64,000 nucleotides of DNA. Source: Tilletiaria anomala UBC 951. Its lineage: Eukaryota; Basidiomycota; Exobasidiomycetes; Georgefischeriales; Tilletiariaceae. This document shows, piece after piece, positions 11,806 through 22,534 of the stretch. Where the stretch lies: NCBI RefSeq assembly GCF_000711695.1, contig NW_013546993.1, positions 1 through 64,000 on the forward strand, read 5' to 3'. The notes under the pieces are model-generated. The model saw only the letters and a list, made by a program, of their open reading frames with translations. It had not been told where the DNA came from and searched no databases. The translations under genes and the position numbers were made by a program. How positions within the stretch are numbered: position 1 is the first letter of the stretch; every line of letters starts with the position of its first letter.

Positions 11806-13345
11806 TCAGGTCTGAACCCCTCGCTTCCTCATTCGCTTGCGCCACAGACGCTCGCCATGTGGTGAGAAACGCGGGGGGCGCGGATGAGCTGACGAGGACC
11901 ATCAGCGAACAGTCACTTACCTGCTGCTGCAACCTTGGTCAACTGAAGCAGGTCATCAGCAAATAGGTGCAGCTCATTGCGACGCCAAAGGGGTGCTTGC
12001 TGGCTTGCACGGCCACAGTCGACGTACGACAGGGTCATGGTCTGCCACGATACCGGCGCGCACGACCACTTCACCGTGATCGACAATCTTGGAGTCAGAT
12101 GCATCGTCCAGCAGAACCATCCTGATCGGGCTAGACAGACAGACAGAGCGTCGCCAGCGAGGGCTATTCGGGTAACGAGTGCGCTCCAATGTCCAGTAAG
12201 GGCTGGGGTGTAAGACAGATGGAGCAGCTTGCTGCTAGCTTCGAGCACACGGGCAATGTGCGCCCCACGTGTTGCGCCTTGATGTCAAGACTCGGGAGGA
12301 AATGAGGTCAATGGCTCGAGCCCGAAACTGCGTTCTCCTTACTCGTGGTGCTTCTCTCGCTGGGCATCTTACAGAGCAAGGCCGACCAAGCCCTGCGGCT
12401 GCTCCTCAGCACCTCGCGTGAGGAGACGCTCTGGTTCTTGATCCGCCGACTGTCAACTTTGCTTCCGCGGTCATACTCCCAGCTTCACTCACCTTATTCT
12501 TGAAAAGTTGCTTGCGCACTCAAAAGATTCACGATGCTGCAGCTGGCAATGCGAGCATACATACGTTTAGTACAATTAGAATGCAAGCTAATTCAGGCCG
12601 AATCGTGTCCGATCACAGGCCCGTATTTCACACGCTTGTTTCGATCCCTCCTCTCCATCCACCAAACGCAGAGGTGGATGCGTGCAACGACATTGCTGCA
12701 AAGCCATGGTGCGAATCAGTTATGTCACCCAAGGGGATATTTGGTGATAGCGATGATGCATCAACCGGTGCGGCTAGGGCCTTGCGCACCAGCACCACCC
12801 ACGATGGATCCAGCAACGACAGGGGGAGACGGAACAGCGCCACGCTAGGCGCTGCTCTTGTTGTCAGCTGTGCCTCTAAGCTATGGTCGCGGCTCCAGCT
12901 CGTGGAATGCTGACTGGAACTGTGCCTGCTGCTGGCTTGCCAGCTCCGCGTGTTGCGCCGGCGCTTCATCATGAGCGTGCCGATGCAAAGCGCCGCGAAG
13001 ACGCTGAGCGCTGCGGGGACGTGCACGCACGCATATGTCGGCAGGAGCTTCTATTCAGCGCACTTCCCGCCTCTGGCAGGTACGCATCGGCACAGAGGAT
13101 CTGTGAGATGGCCAACTCGCCGACGGTTCAGATGCAAGCGGAGATCCCCACATGATCATAGTAAATCGCGCATGGACGGCACCCACGTTGTCCCGGTTTG
13201 TGATGCCTGTAGAGGCGCTCGAGTTGTAACATCATCTCGTTCCACAGCGCTGAGAAGAGAGGAACGTCCCAAGTTGGTAATCCTGCATGAAGGGATAGCG
13301 AGAGACGTTCGGAAAGGCCAACGATTGGTGGGGAAAGGTTTGTGA
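11806..13345 (-). CDS. Probable multi-exon minus-strand gene, structure unresolved
   Basis: Several minus-strand pieces have coding character and plausible splice signals, but I could not join them with confidence. A TATAAGAG-like box sits at about 13363-13370. One piece starting at 13050 after a TAG acceptor contains a hydrophobic helix (VPAALSVFAALCIGTLMM) followed by KRRRN. Another, 12202..12028, reads PYWTLERTRYP and later VLLDDASDSK, VVVRAG and VADHDPV, with a CCCCAG acceptor and a GTACGT donor. A possible last exon, 11888..11806, ends in a basic tail. Joining it needs a 32-nt intron, which is suspiciously short. The function is unknown; a membrane-anchored protein is possible. Coordinates are outer limits only. 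Confidence 0.33.
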
Positions 13346-16238
13346 GTGCTGAGTCGACTCCCTCTTATATGCACTCGTTCTGTGTCAACGCGATGCGAAG
13401 TCTGCGAGGAAAAAGGAGGGGAAAAGCACAATTATTCTACCCGCCTTGATGAGCACAGTAGTGGACTCTTCATGTGACAGTGCCAAGCTAGATCCGGTGG
13501 CGGAAGGCAGAAACACGTTACAGATGCAGCGTTGCCTCGGAAGTCAAACGACTTCTACAGAGGGCACACCTCCCTCTCTCTAATGCGGCCGCCGGCGGTT
13601 GGCCGCTGAAGGTCGCACTGCAAACCTCTGCACCCTGTAGGACTGCAGCATCACGGTGAAAGTCGGTCTGTACATACATCATGCGTTTACTCGTACATTC
13701 GACTACAGCTTGTTGCTCTGTGCAGGCTTGGCATTGATTCAGCCGACGGGCGCATTCTCGCTGTTTCTCGCAAGCCCCGGAGACTCCGAGATCTACTATG
13801 AGGAATCCCCATTCCGAGAAGAGAAGCGACGTTGGATCTCTATCGACCATTCACTAACCCCCACCCCTTTCGGTGTATTGTACTTACGTATATTTCTTGC
13901 CCGTCATGGCACTATCCATGCCTTTTCATGCCCCATACCTCCCCATGCCCAGTCGCCTATAGACAGCCGATAGGATGGAGAGGCCAATATATACTCGTAT
14001 ATAATGTCCCAGGACGCATGAGGCCTATGCGTTTCATGCGTATGCAAACTTGCAGAAGAAGGCGCCTGGAGGTTCAATGGACAGTCGGACGGATCGTTTC
14101 CCGGATATTATGGACATCACCTCTAATGAGCTCCTGGCTTGTCCTGTCGCAGACATTGTTGTGCTGGGTAGGGCAGAGAACTCCAGGGAAGCTTTTGTGT
14201 GTAGCCATCAAGGTCGTGGGAGAAGGCGATGGCGTCCAACCGTCCTTCGCTGCAGCGATTCGGTGTTCTTGATGGAAAAGGCGCTGACAGTACTGCTTTC
14301 GTGCCGCCCAAGTTCACGCACAGAAATCTGAATCAAGGACGATGCTTGTTGCTGCGCTCCAAGAAGCGGAATACCGAGATATGGAATGTCAAGAAGTCGA
14401 GTGCATGGACAAAGGGCGGCGACCGAGCTTAGTGTTAAAAACATCGGCTCGCTCGAGTGACCTTCGAATCAGTCTAGCAGCTTTGCCTGCTTGATCTCAT
14501 TCCAACAGTAGATGTGCCTTCTGTCGGGCACTCATATTTGTAGAAGGAATAGAAATTTTTGAACTTACACGGCCCGATAATAGTCGAGAATCCGCTTCTC
14601 AGAGTGCACCATGGTCTTTGATGATGGGATGTCGATACATTACACGTACAGATTGACTCCAAGAATAGGATTTGCTTCTTTCCCAACTCGTCGAAAAAAG
14701 ATCTCACTGAACCATTGGTTCTCTCCCCGATCGACAACGAATGTCACGTCACACGTGACGCCAGGGTACAGCCACTTCGCACTCACTGTCGATTAGTGTT
14801 CTTTAAATCCTTGCTTCCTTTCACACTCTAGCGGCGGGGAAAAGATGTTTTGAGTACGTGTCTTGTGGGAACGTTGCAGTGGTGTGCGCAGGACCGGTCG
14901 CTGGACATGGCTGTTGCGTATTTGCAAAAAATGACTCCGCGACGCCGAACGCGCGGAATCCGCTGCAACGCCCATGTGCAGTACCTACTGTATCGCCATT
15001 TGGCATTTGGAATTTGGGCTGTGGGCCGTGTCGGGGTCGATAAGTAGGATCACGACCACGTCAGTCAACGGCGCCATCCGCCACTACAGCGTACGCGGTA
15101 GGAGCAGTCCGAGAACAGCTCTAGCCTTCGACGTCTTGAACGGACATACCACCAACCCCTGGCAAGCTTTGTCAGAAATCAACTTTGAAGCACAGAGTTC
15201 TGGGTTGGTGCGGTCTTGCTTGGTTGGCCTGAGCGCCTGGCGAAGCGCGCTCGATATAATGCTCCCGAACCGTGTACTCATGTGCAACGGGGTATACTTC
15301 TTCCATGTACGAAGAACGGGCTTGTAGTACCTAGAGCTGACGCCGTGGAGGAAGCTACTGAAGGAAGAACTGGCGAGAAAGCAAAAAGGTGTCGTTCCTG
15401 CCTATGACGAGCGGGTGGCGCAAGCAAGGGAACTCTTGCATGTAGCCAGCAATGTCGCCATGTCACCATTGAAGGATGGTCGCTGGATGCAGTACAGGAT
15501 CGTGAGCGTGATCCTTTGTCATTATAGCATAGCTGCAGGGTGGTCTTGTGCGTCGCCCTGCCCCTTGGCCAAGAGATTAGGTAGGGTCTCGCAACCTTTA
15601 CGACGGCATTGACCCAGGCTGCGAGCCGCTGGGTGTTGGGGAGGCTTTCAGCGTTGAAGTTGATCCCCGCCAGATTCAGTCAGACGTTGATCTCCTCATA
15701 GATCCGTCGAAGGTTGAGAGCTGCACTCGGACTGTTCCCGCCGTGTAGGTTGTAAAGGCGTTACGGGTGGTATGCTCATTCGTAGTCGTCGGTTGACATG
15801 GTGAGTAACCTGACTGAGGTCTAACCCTACAGCCGTGGGGATTGATTTTACATAGCGTGCGTTTACGAAACTGCAACCAAATCAGAATGCCATTCATCGC
15901 CAGTGCATCTTCCCAAGTCGTCTGAACTTCGTGTATCAAGGATTCTCACCCTGATCATGGGGTTTTTGTCCAGATTTGGTTCAATACCTGGGGCAACAGT
16001 CGATGCGTTCCCGGAAAAATGGAATAACACCGTATTGGGCTTCTGGATATCTCCCGAGGTGCCAGGTGCCACTCACGTTTGACAGATTCGTTTGTCAATT
16101 GCTCTTAGCGGTCGGCCTTCTCAGGATCTCTTGCGTTGAGGTGTTACACACATGCCTTACAAGCCAGGCGGAGGCTTGTGGTTCATCAAGCCCTTGAGCG
16201 TGTGCCGGCCTTGAGCCGCAGACGATTCCTATTTCAAC
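13346..16238. other. Long region without a supported gene
   Basis: About 2.9 kb with only short overlapping open frames on both strands and no domain I can name. A 7-bp inverted repeat holding CGTCAC and ACGTGACG lies at 14743-14759, and a small AT palindrome lies near 13988-14003. A minus-strand frame at 15863-16072 contains a WHSD string that faintly recalls 2-oxoglutarate dioxygenases, but it is too short to call. The last ~200 nt presumably contain the promoter of the phosducin-like gene. Confidence 0.4.
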
Positions 16239-17496
16239 ATGGCCCAAGTCCAAGTCGACCCGACTCAGGACACAGAATTGTGAGGGAACCGTGTGCAGCT
16301 GTGGATCAGGCAAATGGCTTCTGGTTACGTTGTTATATGGTTTCGCCGCTAATATCTCTCGATCGATTTTCTTGGTATTCTCGTGATTACTTTGTGGTCC
16401 CCTGGCCTCACCGTTGGACGCTCGAACAGCCACGATGCGCTTCGTGCACATGGTATCATCCCGCCAAAGCCACCCTCGCGCTCCCCCTCGCCAGAAAGAC
16501 CTACCGCTTCAGGGACGCGCGCTTCCCAGCTCTCTTCTCTTCCTCTCGACCGCATAGAGCGCGCTCTGCAAGAGGGCGCCGACTATGGGCCCTCGAGGTA
16601 TACCGCGAAACGTGCAACCGTCGCTGACGAGGATGACGACGATCTTCTCGAGGGCGCTGATGGGCTCGGAAAGCTCGACGAAGATGAGGAGCGGATATTG
16701 CTCTCACTGCGTTCACACAGGATGCGAGAAATGAGGGTCAAGCTGCGGAATGCCCGCTTTGGGAGGGTCTACCCGATCAGCAGGGTCGATTACATGCGCG
16801 AGGTCACGGAGGCGAGCAAGGAGGATCCGTCAGACGTCGCTGCTCAGGACGAGGATGACGTCAAGGGAAAGGGGAAGGGAACCGGCGTCATCTGCTTCCT
16901 CTACAAAGACGGGTGAGCGGGGAGAAATAAGGCCCGGCTGTGCTCATCATACAGGGCTGAATGTGCAATTGGTATACAGAATGGACACATGCGATCTTCT
17001 CGCAGGGTATCTGGAAACCTTGGCAGCAAAGTATCCATCAAGCAAGTTCGTGTCAATAGTTGGCGACAAGGTGAGACATTCTTGGTGCATCGTGCGTAAC
17101 GCACCTGTCCCTTGACTCAAACCAGGTTGCCTCCAACCTCGTCCCTTCTTGCGCTTGCAGTGCATCCCAAATTACCCAGACAAGAATTTGCCCACACTGC
17201 TGATCTACCGCGGCGGCGAGCTGCACCGGCAGATCGTCGGTCTACGGCGCGAGATCGGCTTGGATGGTATGAATACCAAGTGCGCTGACATCGAGCTGCT
17301 CCTCACAGCCGTCGGCGCCATTGAGCGCGGCGATGCCGCGGGCGAGAACGGCGGCGGAACAAACGAAGAGGCCGAGATGGACGATACAAAGCTTACACGC
17401 AGGGGTATTCGACAGGGGTATGGGACAGGCGTGAGCGCAGATGGCAGGGCCAAGACGCAAGAGGAGGAAGATGCAGAGCTGGACTGGGATCTATGA
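16239..17496 (+). CDS. PLP2: Phosducin-like protein (PhLP2/3 class, Plp2)
   Basis: Four exons, 16239..16279, 16430..16912, 16980..17070 and 17161..17496, make a 316-aa frame. The N-terminus has the class signature DTEF..ALRAHGI(I)PPK, followed by a charged helical domain. A thioredoxin-like fold comes next with GVICFLYKDG, SSKFVSI, the family hallmark CIPNYPDKNLPTLLIYR and a following GG..R.IVGL. The acidic C-terminus (AELDWDL) is also typical. Class 2/3 phosducin-like proteins are essential co-factors of the CCT/TRiC chaperonin in actin and tubulin folding (yeast Plp2, human PDCL3/PDCL2). The thioredoxin fold has no CxxC redox pair, as expected. The introns are 150, 67 and 90 nt. The first exon carries only 13 codons plus two bases, so it is easily missed by simple gene finding. 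Confidence 0.92.
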
Positions 17497-17761
17497 CTGC
17501 TTGGGAGCTCACCGGCCTTCCCCTTGCCAGTTCTGAAATGCCCGTCTGAATGAAATGATGCTATTGTCCGTTAATGAGCCAAAAGAGAAATACAGTTTGA
17601 GTGGAGTGTGCGAGGTCTACTTGCGCATCATACCAAGTAGCCATTCTCTATTGCTGAGTAGTGCAAGGAGAGATAAGCAATATTGAAATAGTCGAGCTGT
17701 TGCTTTGTTATAAGAATGCTCAACTGGATGTGCTGACTGTCTTAACTGTTCATTCACCCCA
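17497..17761. other. Convergent intergenic region
   Basis: A 265-nt AT-richer spacer between the 3' ends of the phosducin-like gene and the ferric reductase. No terminator-like or repeat structure stands out. Confidence 0.5.
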
Positions 17762-20700
17762 CTATGGAGTACCAAAGTGGATTGTTCCAAAAATGGCGTA
17801 AAACGGTGTCAGCTTCGCGTGCTTGCGCACTAAAGTAACTCGGCGAAGGGCGTGGCGCCTCACCTCATAAGACTCTGAAACAACATTGACGTAACCGCGC
17901 GTGTCCCCAGACCGAATGCGCTGAGGGTCGATGCAATTGCTGACGATGCTGCGAATGACCGTGGAGAGTGAGGTAGGACCACAGCAAGTGACGAGCGTAG
18001 GTCCTTTGCTCCGCTGGATTTCTTCGCGGATGGCTCGGTCCAGTTTGGGATGCCCGGGGCGCGCCAACTCCGCCAAGATGCGCATGTCATTGTCCTCTTG
18101 CTCGTCCAAGTCGATCGGACATGCGTCATCGAGAGGCGCCTCGCCCATCAAGTGCGCTTCTGATTGCATCCCCTCGCCACGTGAGCCGATCGAAGGGGTC
18201 AGCACTGGCGATACCCCACGCGAGATCGGAATGCTCGAACCGCTGACACTTTCCCCGTATGAACCGTGCTGTGGTGATGCCAGCATTGCCTTCTGCGTCG
18301 CAGACTTAGCGTCCATCCATAAGCCCTCGACAACAGGATCCATGGGCGGCCCGTCGCGACCTGTGGACGCCCACCCTTCGTACACAGCGCGCTGGCTAGC
18401 CATTGCCTGGCTATCCTGTACTTTGCCATTCGCGGAGCCTCGACCGCCTTTCCGCTTCATGGTAACCTTGCGCGTGTGCGCGCGTCGCAATTTCCCCTCT
18501 TTCCGGATACGATCGTTGATCAGCATTTCCACGGGGTTCAAACTACCTTGGTCTTCGCCGTCAAAATGTGTGAGGTCATGCGCGTTGAGCTCGTATTCCT
18601 CTTGCTCAGGGCCTTCCGTAAACCGCGCTTGCCGGGGCAGGGGGCCTTGTTGCATGCCGTGCAATGATAGAGATGGGAAGGAAGGCGAAGGAGATGCCTG
18701 ATCAGTCGCATCATCCCAGCTGTCCCTATACTGGTGCCCGTGAGAGAAAGACTTGGACGGTTGGCCGTGTAATTCGGATGGAGGGCCCATTGGTGACGGC
18801 AGCGGAAGCACAGCAGATTGATTGTTGAAATGCGTGACATAAAGATCGATCTGAAGCTGCTCTGGTGGGATCATCTCGATGCAGCGCCGAAGCGCCGATG
18901 CAACCCACTGCAAATGCGAGAATTCGCGCAGCATCCACACAAAGCGGACATGCTTGACATGAAACGATCGGCCGCCCTTGCCCGCCCTGCCCATCGTCTC
19001 TCGGCCAGCGATGCAGGCGCAGAGGTGCTCGAGGACTGATATGCCGAACGAGACACCGGACCCGGCGCATACGATGATGATGGAGGAGTGTGAGCCCCAG
19101 TCCACACGCTTCGATGAGCCGTATGCACCATCGATGAGCGCCCTGAGATGCACGCCGGTGGTGGCCTTGCTGATGCCTGCGTTGGCATGGAGGGTTGCGC
19201 CGAGCTGCACGCGTCGCTGTTGTTGGACGTACTCGAATAGCTGCTTTGTGAAGCCGTTGCGAGCGCGAAGAAGCAGGACGATAGTGCGATGCTCTCCTTT
19301 CACCTTGCCCATTGGCAATACACCCTTCTCGGCATCGTCCAAGCTAGCATCCGGCAGGCTAGGGTACTGGGCATCGTACGCTGCTGCGATTGTGAATGGA
19401 TGCGTCTCCCAAAACCTCACAGACGGGATCTGCAGGTTAACCCACTGCCCCGGAAGCCATGAGATATGGTGCGGTGTGCGGATGGTGAGACGCAGCGTCT
19501 TTCCAGGCAGCAGCTGGACGAATGCGTAGCCGGGTTGAAGCGCCGCAGCGACTTCGACCGAGATGGCAGGCCGAACGGCCCGTCGCAGCTGGCCCCACTG
19601 GTCCTTGGCTACGTCGCCAAAGCTCTGGCTGGGGCTCATGAAGTCATATGCAGACGCTCCATTGCTGCCGTTGCTGCTATATGATGTCGAACCAGACGAG
19701 CGCATCTGTGAAAAATGCCCTCGGCCTAGCATGTGCGCCTTTTCGTGCATACCACCCGAAGGCGCGGCGCCGTAGTGGTCCGCGGTAGAGGATGGCGGGC
19801 GCACCAACGTGTGCTCTGAGTCCGAGTACGAAGTCACGTCCTGGTGACCGATCGGCGCTGTGAGGGGATATGAACCGTCTTCGAGCTGTACGCCAACGAA
19901 GCGGTGCATGGTGGGACTAAGCTGCGCAGCGGGTCGGTTGCTGTTTGCTTGCGCTGTTTGAGTGCCATGCTGCGACTCGTGACCTTCATATCTTTCTGTT
20001 GCGTATTCAGACTTGCGTACCGGAGCATATGCCGATATGACGTTGTTGATTTCATCGTAGTGCGCAGGCGCTCCGCCGCTCGGCCTTCTTGGTCCTGTAG
20101 CTATGCTGAAACCTGCATCCGGCTGCATGCATCCATGTCCTGCAGCCTCTGTCCCTGCCGCGTACTGGGAGAGCGGATCGTTGGGAAACTTCCCCTCGCT
20201 TAACCCCCCTCGGCCTTGCTGATACTGTTGAGGCTGCACATTGCCCCAAGGCGGGGAGAGGGACCGAGTCGAGCCGGTCGGGCCGGAAGCCTGGCTGTTC
20301 GTGCTCGATGACAGTGTCGGCGCGGCCGCGTAGTTGGGTTCGGAGTTGCTCGGTGCAAATGGCAAGCGAGATGCGAAAAGCTGGTTCGGAGGGGCCATGC
20401 GTCCATTCTGCCGCTGATGTGCGTACAACGATGAGTACCGCAGCGACGTGGGCTGTGGCTGCTGTTGGAAGTGCCGTGGCTCAAGGGCTCCAGCACCGGG
20501 GACAAATTGGGGCTTGGCACCAACGAAGCCGATGCCGTTGATCCATGCGATCTTGGCTGCGCGTGTGATGCGCTCTGCAAGCCACCACAGCAGCGCGGCA
20601 TACATCCAGGGTCCCAGCGGCGGATGATGCAGCCAGGCGGACACCATGAAGCCGACAGTGCAAATGATGTGCGTGATGTAAAAGACTTCGTAATACTTGC

Positions 20701-21871
20701 GCCGAAGGGGCCCGACCGAGAGCGCGACCAGGGACGTGAGGAAGATGTATGACTGTAGTTGGGCATGCGGGTATAATAGGCAGCAAGCGGTGAGTATGCA
20801 AGACACGAGGAATAGCACCAGCAGCGGACAACTCACCACAAAGCCCCATCGGAATCGTGGCCACATGAAAGCAAGACTCCACAACATCTTACCACCGAGC
20901 GCGCGGTCGAGACCGAGCTGCACGCTCCACGTGACGACATGGACGGTGGCGAAGAGCCACACGATGCGTCCGCCCCACTTGTGCAGGAAGCTAAGCCTGT
21001 CGAAGGCGAAGCCGCCAAAGGCCTTTAAGGAGAGAAGGGCAAAGGGCACTTGCTTGAGCGCCAGCAGGAGGACAAAGGGTGTGAGAGCGTTGGTCATACC
21101 GCCCAGGCGGCCGCCAATGGTCCACCAGGTGCGGTAAGGGATGGTGGTATTGACCGGCAGCGTCGTTACACTCGGGAACGATCCCTGGCCCCATTGCAGC
21201 GCGCGACGGGCGAGCTGCGCCACGAGCGACGGGCTGCTCCGACGACGCTGCTGGGTCTGGATGTTCTGCGGCGTAACATTGCCGTTCGGGAAAGACTGCG
21301 AGATGTCAAACGTGCTGGCATTGGGGTTGATGTAGTCTGCACCGATGAGGGAGAGACAGGTTGGAATGGCGAGCATGAGCGCGAGGACGATCATGCGCCC
21401 GAAAGAAGGGAATGTGATGATCCTGCGTTGCTTGTACGACTCAGGTACAGCGGGCGCAGTGATGGCAGCGTAGACATCGCTAGCAAGCTGTTCCGAAGTA
21501 TGACGACGACCAGCGCGTCTGTCAGGAATGACGTGCGCCCATCCTGCTGTGAGAGAACTGGGCTTCTTCCCAATCTTGATGACACGATTCTTGGTCGCCC
21601 ACTTGTTCCATACGGCCCCGATCAACGTCCGCTCGCCGACGCCATTGAAGTGTGCGGCGGAGCTGAGCAGCAGAAGACCGAGGAGGACGAACCAAAGGAC
21701 ATAGTAATACCGCCATGATGGCTTGGAGAGCATGTGGGCGTTCAGATAGCTACGAATATAATCATACGCGATCTGCTGCTCCGAAGAGCAGCCGCCCGAG
21801 CAGCTGCTGCGAGTGGTGCCGCTGTCGCCGCGGCCACCGCTCAGGTTTGGTGGCACATACACGGAGCCCAT
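17762..21871 (-). CDS. Ferric reductase / NOX-type flavocytochrome
   Basis: The unbroken frame is 1369 aa, but a canonical in-frame intron, 20836..20753 (84 nt, GTGAGT...TACTCAC...ACAG), probably splits it. Splicing gives 1341 aa and restores a normal membrane span. About seven hydrophobic segments surround two bis-His haem pairs (His297/His311 and, in unspliced numbering, His401/His415, each 14 apart). HPFTIAAAY near residue 822 is the FAD-binding signature, GSGVSFG near 940 fits NADPH binding, and CGPTSL near 1298 is the terminal nucleotide-binding motif. The enzyme should move electrons from NADPH across the membrane to Fe(III) or Cu(II), or to oxygen; family alone does not settle the acceptor. 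It is about twice the usual length, because low-complexity insertions sit between the haem and FAD domains and inside the NADPH domain. The last ~30 residues after SESYE may be intron read-through. Confidence 0.9.
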   Translation of the reverse strand: MGSVYVPPNLSGGRGDSGTTRSSCSGGCSSEQQIAYDYIRSYLNAHMLSKPSWRYYYVLWFVLLGLLLLSSAAHFNGVGERTLIGAVWNKWATKNRVIKIGKKPSSLTAGWAHVIPDRRAGRRHTSEQLASDVYAAITAPAVPESYKQRRIITFPSFGRMIVLALMLAIPTCLSLIGADYINPNASTFDISQSFPNGNVTPQNIQTQQRRRSSPSLVAQLARRALQWGQGSFPSVTTLPVNTTIPYRTWWTIGGRLGGMTNALTPFVLLLALKQVPFALLSLKAFGGFAFDRLSFLHKWGGRIVWLFATVHVVTWSVQLGLDRALGGKMLWSLAFMWPRFRWGFVVSCPLLVLFLVSCILTACCLLYPHAQLQSYIFLTSLVALSVGPLRRKYYEVFYITHIICTVGFMVSAWLHHPPLGPWMYAALLWWLAERITRAAKIAWINGIGFVGAKPQFVPGAGALEPRHFQQQPQPTSLRYSSLYAHQRQNGRMAPPNQLFASRLPFAPSNSEPNYAAAPTLSSSTNSQASGPTGSTRSLSPPWGNVQPQQYQQGRGGLSEGKFPNDPLSQYAAGTEAAGHGCMQPDAGFSIATGPRRPSGGAPAHYDEINNVISAYAPVRKSEYATERYEGHESQHGTQTAQANSNRPAAQLSPTMHRFVGVQLEDGSYPLTAPIGHQDVTSYSDSEHTLVRPPSSTADHYGAAPSGGMHEKAHMLGRGHFSQMRSSGSTSYSSNGSNGASAYDFMSPSQSFGDVAKDQWGQLRRAVRPAISVEVAAALQPGYAFVQLLPGKTLRLTIRTPHHISWLPGQWVNLQIPSVRFWETHPFTIAAAYDAQYPSLPDASLDDAEKGVLPMGKVKGEHRTIVLLLRARNGFTKQLFEYVQQQRRVQLGATLHANAGISKATTGVHLRALIDGAYGSSKRVDWGSHSSIIIVCAGSGVSFGISVLEHLCACIAGRETMGRAGKGGRSFHVKHVRFVWMLREFSHLQWVASALRRCIEMIPPEQLQIDLYVTHFNNQSAVLPLPSPMGPPSELHGQPSKSFSHGHQYRDSWDDATDQASPSPSFPSLSLHGMQQGPLPRQARFTEGPEQEEYELNAHDLTHFDGEDQGSLNPVEMLINDRIRKEGKLRRAHTRKVTMKRKGGRGSANGKVQDSQAMASQRAVYEGWASTGRDGPPMDPVVEGLWMDAKSATQKAMLASPQHGSYGESVSGSSIPISRGVSPVLTPSIGSRGEGMQSEAHLMGEAPLDDACPIDLDEQEDNDMRILAELARPGHPKLDRAIREEIQRSKGPTLVTCCGPTSLSTVIRSIVSNCIDPQRIRSGDTRGYVNVVSESYEVRRHALRRVTLVRKHAKLTPFYAIFGTIHFGTP
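20753..20836 (-). other. Predicted stopless 84-nt intron in ferric reductase
   Basis: On the minus strand the segment begins GTGAGT, contains CATACTCACC as a branch-site candidate, and ends CTACAG. Its length is 28 codons and it has no stop in the reading frame. Removing it joins RWGFV to SYIFLTSLVALS, which matches the usual spacing before the second haem pair. Retained, it would add a hydrophobic Cys-rich insert. Confidence 0.8.
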
Positions 21872-22501
21872 CGTGCCAATCCGAGGGCAAATGAAAGATT
21901 CACCAGCCAGCCAGAGATATTGAGCGAGGAAGCCATCATCTCATCCCTGACAAGGGCGAATGCGTGGTTGTGCAAGCAACTCGCTTCCTTGCTTGATAAC
22001 GTATTGAATAGATTTGTTTGTCGGTGACTGGCAAACTAACGTTCGAGCGCAGGTGCAATATGTGTACCAGCTGGGCAGCTAATCTTGCTGAGTGAGCAAG
22101 CTGCCAGTAGGCAGAAGCTCGATGAAGCGATCGGCCAATTGTGCCGGGTGGTTGCATGCAATCAAAGGGACGCTTACGAACGTTCCTGCTCGCGAACACA
22201 GCGTCGAGCGCCTGAAGGGGTAATCATGGGCGGATCAACGTGAAGTCCCGTCCGCGTCGCCATGCGAGGTGAAGAGACAGCTGGCAGATTGAAAGTGGAC
22301 TATTGAAAGTCATTCGAGAGGGAGCGACATCTATTTGATTTACCCTTGTTGGGCATTGATGATAGCTTGGTACAACAAGCGATGGCGCTGGTCCTAGTGT
22401 CTCCTTGTTGGGCTCACTACCTTATTTACTTAAGTGGGGGGATGCGGAGGGCTGAACGCTTTGGCGGCAGTTGCCATGGCTTTTCGCTCGTTCTCCTTGG
22501 C

Positions 22502-22534
22502 ACCTGCATGCACTGCACTGTAGTGCATGCAGGT
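22502..22534. repeat. Perfect 13-bp inverted repeat (hairpin)
   Basis: Arms acctgcatgcact (22502-22514) and agtgcatgcaggt (22522-22534) are exact reverse complements around a 7-nt loop. The arms themselves contain the palindrome TGCATGCA. It lies in the gene-poor region upstream of the ferric reductase. The role is unknown; it could be a cruciform, a transcribed hairpin or chance. Confidence 0.75.

Noticed and set aside
15863-16072. Minus-strand frame with WHSD, faintly like a TauD-type dioxygenase
   Set aside because: Only one short motif matches. The flanking frames show no second iron ligand or conserved Arg, so a dioxygenase call is not supported.
20703-21018. Reading the Cys-rich stretch in the ferric reductase as a genuine extra membrane segment
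   Set aside because: It coincides exactly with an intron-like segment, and removing it restores normal spacing before the second haem pair.
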